From: Coemansia sp. RSA 922
Taxonomy: Eukaryota > Kickxellomycota > Kickxellomycetes > Kickxellales > Kickxellaceae
NCBI GenBank assembly: GCA_027577415.1
Contig: JANBQS010000359.1
Coordinates: forward strand, 1-20,148
Direction: 5' to 3'
DNA length: 20,148 bases
In this document: positions 16,405 through 20,148 of the stretch, piece by piece
Layout: every line of letters begins with the position of its first letter
Numbering within the stretch: position 1 is the stretch's first letter
Position numbers and translations under genes: made by a program
Notes under the pieces: model-generated
Databases searched by the model: none
Told to the model about the DNA's origin: nothing
The model's input: only the letters and a program-made list of their open reading frames with translations

Positions 16405-17014
16405 TTAGAAAAAGGTTAGGTATCCAGTAGCCAGAGCCGAAGCAGCTATCGCCGCATAACCGGTAGTAAAAACGCCCTTGTTATTGACCATTCTACCAGA
16501 GTCCCACAGCAAATGGCGCATAGTACCAAAGACATGGAAGCTCAGACACCCCGAAATAAGCGCCTTTGCGCCAATCGACACAACTGCAGGCAAAGTCGCC
16601 AGGGAGCCAGCCATCGCAGCCGAGCTCATATCCAAGCCAAACATAGGCGCCAGTCCAAACATAGCCGCATACAAATAGGCTGCTCCACCGATCATTACTC
16701 CAGTGTTACGGTGAAGTCCAGAAAGCACCCAAGACATTTGCGGCTGGTAGATACCTAGATGCGGCGATACTGGCCGGTTCTTACGAGCACGCTCAGCAAC
16801 CACACTTTGGGGCTCTTCCGTCTGACGCATGGGTGTCGCCACAAACGCACTATATGTTTGTTAATTAGGTTAGTTATATAATAGACTGGGTAAATTACCA
16901 GACTGTGGTCCTTTTTTTTATTTGTACCTACCGGACGATGGGTGTTGCTAGCGAGCGGCTAATTGAAGTGCGGGTGGCACCGAGTATGCCTGTTCTGGTC
17001 GCAGCTGAAAACAT
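16405..17014 (-). CDS. SDH3: Succinate dehydrogenase cytochrome b560 subunit (SDHC/Sdh3), two exons
   Basis: Proposed CDS is complement(join(16405..16849,16932..17014)), 175 residues. Sdh3 is the membrane anchor of complex II in the inner mitochondrial membrane; with Sdh4 it binds ubiquinone and heme b. The long exon has RPVSPHLGIYQPQ, SGLHRNTG (the Ser/Arg of the quinone site) and HVFGTMRHLLWDSG, whose first His is the expected heme ligand. Three hydrophobic spans follow the family order. The long exon has no proper start; an upstream exon beginning at the ATG at 17014 encodes MFSAATRTGILGATRTSISR..., a textbook Arg/Ser-rich mitochondrial presequence, and joins in phase through an 82-nt intron. 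In the heme motif the usual Gly of NGIRH is Thr (GTMRH). It is divergent from the SYM1-like gene at 17298. Confidence 0.93.
16850..16931 (-). other. Intron of SDH3 (82 nt)
   Basis: The donor GTAGGT is at 16931 and the acceptor CATATAG ends at 16850, with a CTAAC branch-site match inside (ATAACTAACC). Splicing joins CG to T, making an Arg codon, and keeps the frame (83 + 445 nt = 176 codons). The upstream exon supplies the presequence that the long exon lacks. Confidence 0.85.
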
Positions 17015-17297
17015 GATCGAAAATGACTTTGAATCAAAATAGAAAATTACAAGAAAAAGAAGAAAAAGAACTGGTTAGTCCAAAAAAGACGTCAGAAACC
17101 AGTGCTCGCTTTATCTTCGCCCAAAGATGACTGCGAATGACTCTTGATTTTCTTAGTGTTCGGATCAAGTACCCTTATTGTAAAGCGGAAGCGGCTTTTT
17201 TTTTACTAGAGCCTTTTGTCTTTTGTAAGCTCACTTTTGTTAAATTTTCTCTGTTGATTTATTTCTCATTTTCATCCATTCAGAGCTGAAGGATAAA
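17015..17297. promoter_or_regulatory. Divergent promoter region SDH3 / SYM1-like
   Basis: The two start codons face away from each other across 283 bp. This region must hold both promoters. No consensus TATA box is seen close to either start, and pyrimidine-rich tracts precede the plus-strand ATG. Both products are expected in the mitochondrial inner membrane, so co-regulation is plausible but inferred. Confidence 0.5.
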
Positions 17298-17984
17298 ATG
17301 GCTACGTTCTTTAGATTCTGGACACGACAAGCAGAGGCGCGACCCTTTGTCACAGTAGCCGCCACCGAAGCCTGCCTCTCAGCCTGCGGTGACCTACTAG
17401 CCCAAACCATAGGAAAGCACGTTCTAGTAAAGCCAACCAAGGACGCACCCCAAGAGTCCAAAGGCTACGACCTAATGCGAACCGCACGCTTTGTTCTATT
17501 TGCAACCTGCGTTTCACCGATAGGCGTCAGATGGCATCGATTTTTGGATAAGCGCTTCCCGATCAGATCTCAAACAGCCTGGTTCAAAACGAGACGGAAA
17601 CCCAATGGCGCATTCCACCTATCTGCCTCCACACTGGCTGCTCGTGCCAAGCGGAGATCGGAACACCGACAGACAGCACGCCAAGTCGGCAAGCGCCTCG
17701 TATGCGACGTCCTCTTTTACGAGCCTCTCATGTATGCCGCATTCTTTAGCTCGATGGCATTGATGGAGGGCGGCAGCATTGAAGACGCAAAGTACAGGGT
17801 CAGCGTACTCTTGTTACCTACATATCTGGCTGGACTCACTATATCGCCCATCGTTCAGTCCATCAACTTTGCCTTTATCCCGCTTATTTACCGCGTACCA
17901 TTCGGCAGCTGCTTTGACTTGTTCTGGGACTCGTATCTCAGCTGGGTCAACACTGAGAAACTAGCAATGATAGAAGATCAATAA
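17298..17984 (+). CDS. SYM1: Mpv17/PMP22/Sym1-family inner-membrane protein
   Basis: The protein has 228 residues from the ATG at 17298. Mpv17/Sym1 proteins are four-span membrane proteins, mostly of the mitochondrial inner membrane, that affect solute permeability, stress tolerance and mtDNA maintenance. Family features: GDLLAQ (31-36), YDLMRTARF (57-65), SPIGVRWHRFLD (73-84), the helix VLFYEPLMYAAFF and the C-terminal signature region SPIVQSINFAFIPLIYRV followed by WDSYLSW. The usual WPxxQxxNF has Ser in place of Trp. A basic insert (about residues 89-131, many Arg, Lys, Gln) separates spans 2 and 3, making the protein about 50 residues longer than human MPV17. A peroxisomal PMP22-type member is an alternative. 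The stop is 4 nt from that of the convergent DHHC gene. Confidence 0.88.
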   Translation: MATFFRFWTRQAEARPFVTVAATEACLSACGDLLAQTIGKHVLVKPTKDAPQESKGYDLMRTARFVLFATCVSPIGVRWHRFLDKRFPIRSQTAWFKTRRKPNGAFHLSASTLAARAKRRSEHRQTARQVGKRLVCDVLFYEPLMYAAFFSSMALMEGGSIEDAKYRVSVLLLPTYLAGLTISPIVQSINFAFIPLIYRVPFGSCFDLFWDSYLSWVNTEKLAMIEDQ

Positions 17985-17988
17985 ATGT

Positions 17989-19017
17989 TTAATCGATGTT
18001 TTGTCGAAGCTCGTTATATCCTTCAAAGCTAATAGGGAACCGCATGCCATCGCCCATCGCCGTGTTCGTAGGGACCAGCCACATGAACCACGATGATCCG
18101 AATACTTGAATGAAATTCTTTCTAGGCCCCATGTCAAACAAGTTAACATACTTTGCTCTTGTGCCTCGCTGCCTCGCCTCCACGCGATAATTGTTTTTCT
18201 CATAGCTCTCGATGGTCGTCGTGTTCGTCAGCAACAAGTACACGTGGTAGGCGGCAAACATGAGCAGAGCCAGAGCGAATACGCAGGACATGATGAGCAG
18301 GAAGATAAAGTTGATGCTGATCTCCGTATCGTCGCTGAGCTCCGCGATCTCCCAAAAAAAGAACGCTACGGATGGCACGAATATCAGTACGCAGTAGAGC
18401 CAGCCGTAGGCGAGAAAAAGGACAAACGCCTTTTGCGTGCGGAATCCCACACAGTTGTTCAGCCACGGACAGTGGTGGTCCATTTTGAGCACACACGACC
18501 CGCACACGCTACAGTGGTGCGTGCGGTCGGGCTTTGGCCCATTGCATTTCAGGCAGAAGCGCGGCTGTCCGTTATCCCGCACAGTAATCGAGTACACCAG
18601 CTCTGCGCGTCGCACTTGCTCTTCCGTGAGCGGTCCCTCGTCATCGCTATACTCGCTGTCGTTGCCATCGGCATAATGCTGAGAATCACCGTCGTGGCTC
18701 TCTGACCGCGAAGTACCATTGACAGTCGATACTCGTGTGTAGTGCCCATCCGCCGGTGCTGCCAAGCCTGCTGGTGCTCCGGGACCAAGAAACACACAAA
18801 TTGCGTATGACCACATTGTCAACGCCCAAAGCACCGTTGTTAGAGTCCCACATAGGCCTGCTAGCAGCATGCTTGAACGCCCTATTAAAGGTATTACGCT
18901 TTGCGCATATGTGAACGCTGACCAGAGCATCAGACCAAGTGTAAACGCTACGGGGAAGAACCCCAGTGCCCGAAACACTTTATGGCGGTTCCACGAGAGC
19001 CGAATCCTGAAGGACAT
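17989..19017 (-). CDS. PFA3: DHHC palmitoyltransferase, Pfa3/ZDHHC2-15-20-like
   Basis: The protein has 342 residues, starting at the ATG at 19017 (MSFRIRLSW). The frame is open upstream, but the 36 codons there begin with a non-ATG codon. DHHC enzymes attach palmitate to cysteines of membrane-associated proteins. The cysteine-rich domain (153-191) has CLKCNGPKPDRTHHC, CSVCGSC and the catalytic DHHC at 180-183 followed by PWLNNCVG. Two hydrophobic spans precede it and two follow (about 196-222 and 236-264). A TTxE motif is present (NTTTIE, 265-270). C-terminal NFIQVFG...WFMWLVPT resembles the Pfa3 group, which acts on vacuole-linked substrates such as Vac8. The usual DPG motif after span 2 is GPG here. 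An acidic Ser/Asp stretch (105-130) is inserted before the CRD. The exact orthologue assignment is moderate. Confidence 0.93.
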   Translation of the reverse strand: MSFRIRLSWNRHKVFRALGFFPVAFTLGLMLWSAFTYAQSVIPLIGRSSMLLAGLCGTLTTVLWALTMWSYAICVFLGPGAPAGLAAPADGHYTRVSTVNGTSRSESHDGDSQHYADGNDSEYSDDEGPLTEEQVRRAELVYSITVRDNGQPRFCLKCNGPKPDRTHHCSVCGSCVLKMDHHCPWLNNCVGFRTQKAFVLFLAYGWLYCVLIFVPSVAFFFWEIAELSDDTEISINFIFLLIMSCVFALALLMFAAYHVYLLLTNTTTIESYEKNNYRVEARQRGTRAKYVNLFDMGPRKNFIQVFGSSWFMWLVPTNTAMGDGMRFPISFEGYNELRQNID

Positions 19018-19146
19018 AATAAATGAAAAAAAAAAAAGAGAAAATGCTATAAATATAAATTGACAGTCGTAGGAAGCAAAAAAATAAAAAAGGACAACCA
19101 AACCTTGCCCAGAAAGTGGGCACATGAGATGGATGGTAATTTAATT

Positions 19147-19746
19147 TTAGCACATAAACCCTAATATGATTGCCACTACTAATGTTGACAACAACGACCT
19201 TTGCCTTGCGCCGTTCACAAGCCTGACTCGATACACACTGTCCCACGACGAATCATCGCTGCCATTATCTGTAGTTCTGTCGCTGTTAGGCTGCGTCGGA
19301 ATGCTCAACACAGTTGCTACTGCTGCGCCCGTAGCCTTTAGTGGGAGTCCATCTGGGCCTATCAATCGGATCCGAGTCCTCAAATGCTCATTAGCCACCA
19401 ACATCCCGCTACCATCTACGGTCACCGCCTCTTGTAGGTCAATATTGTGCGCCACTGGATCGACCATATATAATGAGCACCGTTGTATGCACATATGTAT
19501 AAGCTCTTCGGGCTCGCTATGACACTCTTGATTGCACCTTTGCGTACGTTTGAGTATTGCTTCGTCTGATAGTCGTTGTTTGCCGAAGCACCGCTCCCGA
19601 CACTTGGCCGTTGTGCAGTGTTTTAGACAGACCGATACAGAGTCATTGCCCGTATCGCTTTCAAATAGACGGTGCTGTACGGCGCTAATCGACTGAACCA
19701 GTACAGCCACTACAACCACTCTAGTCCATATAGAATCCGCCTTCAT
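19147..19746 (-). CDS. Secreted cysteine-rich protein with four CX3C motifs and GPI-type C-terminus
   Basis: The protein has 199 residues from the ATG at 19746; upstream in-frame codons are Phe/Leu-rich leader DNA with a non-ATG start. Residues 1-22 form a signal peptide with cleavage likely after SISA. Eight cysteines make four CX3C pairs: C40/C44, C49/C53, C71/C75 and C86/C90. The C-terminus has VNGARQR followed by a hydrophobic stretch SLLSTLVVAIILGF, fitting a GPI signal with omega Asn178. The protein is therefore likely tethered to the plasma membrane or cell wall. CX3C repeats are common in small fungal surface proteins, but I cannot name a family. It lies 150 bp downstream of a second protein of similar design on the same strand, suggesting tandem duplication. 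The DHHC gene starts 129 bp further along. Confidence 0.8.
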   Translation of the reverse strand: MKADSIWTRVVVVAVLVQSISAVQHRLFESDTGNDSVSVCLKHCTTAKCRERCFGKQRLSDEAILKRTQRCNQECHSEPEELIHMCIQRCSLYMVDPVAHNIDLQEAVTVDGSGMLVANEHLRTRIRLIGPDGLPLKATGAAVATVLSIPTQPNSDRTTDNGSDDSSWDSVYRVRLVNGARQRSLLSTLVVAIILGFMC

Positions 19747-19896
19747 AGTATAAAAATAATATATAAGAATGCTAATAAAAATAAATAAAAAAGATGTAGC
19801 AAACCTGACCTTCAAAAAATAAAAAACTAGTCTTACGACGCGCCAAAAGTGTGGAGACGAAATAAATAAAATAGTCAACCTGGTTATGAAACACAA

Positions 19897-20148
19897 TTAA
19901 ATAGAATATCCAGTGAGTAGCAAGACCATGCTGATGTAACTTAATGCGGAGATACCCACCGCGTTGTTAGAGTCAGTTACAGCAAGGTCTTTCTTTGAAC
20001 TCAATGGCTCGTCTTTGGCTACACGCCAATTCAATGGAAGGTTACCGCTAATATCCTGCTTTCTCGGCATTTTGCGCGCCGCCCCACCTGGCACACCCAA
20101 GCAACGCGCACGACAGCTCTGGTCAGTGACTTTACATCCGTTAACACA
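19897..20148 (-). CDS. Second CX3C cysteine-rich, probably GPI-anchored protein (C-terminal part, cut by window)
   Basis: The frame is open from the right edge of the window to the TAG at 19897, giving the last 83 residues. It begins CVNGCKVTDQSCRARCLGVP: two CX3C pairs seven residues apart, close to CLKHCTTAKCRERC of the neighbour. A Lys/Arg-rich and polar spacer follows. It ends in a hydrophobic tail (AVGISALSYISMVLLLTGYSI) preceded by TDSNN, fitting a GPI attachment signal. The N-terminus, with the expected signal peptide, lies outside the window. The pattern C-x3-C-x(n)-D-x2-C-x3-C-x-G-x-P recurs in fungal secreted proteins. Role at the cell surface is inferred; no catalytic domain is visible. 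Confidence 0.75.
   Translation of the reverse strand, partial: CVNGCKVTDQSCRARCLGVPGGAARKMPRKQDISGNLPLNWRVAKDEPLSSKKDLAVTDSNNAVGISALSYISMVLLLTGYSI

Noticed and set aside
1..20148. tRNA, rRNA, CRISPR arrays, riboswitches or bacterial operon signals
   Set aside because: Looked for B-box-like words, spaced repeats and conserved RNA motifs; none seen. The window is eukaryotic in structure.

Overview
The window reads as a stretch of compact nuclear genome from a fungus. It carries short GT-AG introns (72-98 nt where I can place them), TATA-type promoters, a fungal-style nucleoporin Nup42, Nsa1/WDR74, GTP cyclohydrolase II, SDHC with a mitochondrial presequence, an Mpv17/Sym1 protein, a Pfa3-like palmitoyltransferase and GPI-type cysteine-rich secreted proteins. 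The style (few introns, tightly packed, moderate GC) suggests an early-diverging fungus, perhaps Kickxellomycotina. That placement is inference; nothing in the sequence decides it.

Left edge (1-2.7 kb): a Ty3/gypsy-type integrase fragment on the minus strand runs off base 1. Back to back with it is the C-terminal half (TMD2 plus NBD2) of an ABCC/MRP transporter whose N-terminal half is missing, so this is a transposon-associated break or rearrangement.

Region 2.7-7.3 kb is a minus-strand block: NSA1 (ribosome assembly, with a first exon lying upstream of a 78-nt intron), NUP42 (CCCH finger plus FG repeats, mRNA export) and RIB1 (GTP cyclohydrolase II, riboflavin synthesis).

Region 7.3-9.2 kb is gene-poor. 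It holds two CCAAT boxes, a CACGTG site and a possible spliced 61-residue membrane microprotein. From 9.1 to 12.9 kb lie three very small genes, each with a clear TATA box: a 109-residue orphan, a 30-residue microprotein and a 33-residue microprotein. The last two are convergent and share a C-terminal motif. A minus-strand CRAL-TRIO (Sec14-like) protein with a C-terminal membrane anchor lies between the first and second of them.

Region 13-20.1 kb: a 935-residue protein with about seven membrane spans and a very long serine-rich tail (minus); SDH3/SDHC (minus, two exons) sharing a 283-bp divergent promoter with a SYM1/MPV17-like gene (plus). The SYM1-like stop lies 4 nt from that of the convergent PFA3-like DHHC acyltransferase. 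The right edge has two tandem minus-strand cysteine-rich, probably GPI-anchored proteins built on CX3C motifs, the second cut by the window end.

Most genes are housekeeping and functionally unrelated. SDH3 and SYM1, both expected in the mitochondrial inner membrane, share an intergenic promoter. The most unusual content is the pair of convergent microproteins, the tandem CX3C secreted proteins and the orphan seven-span protein.
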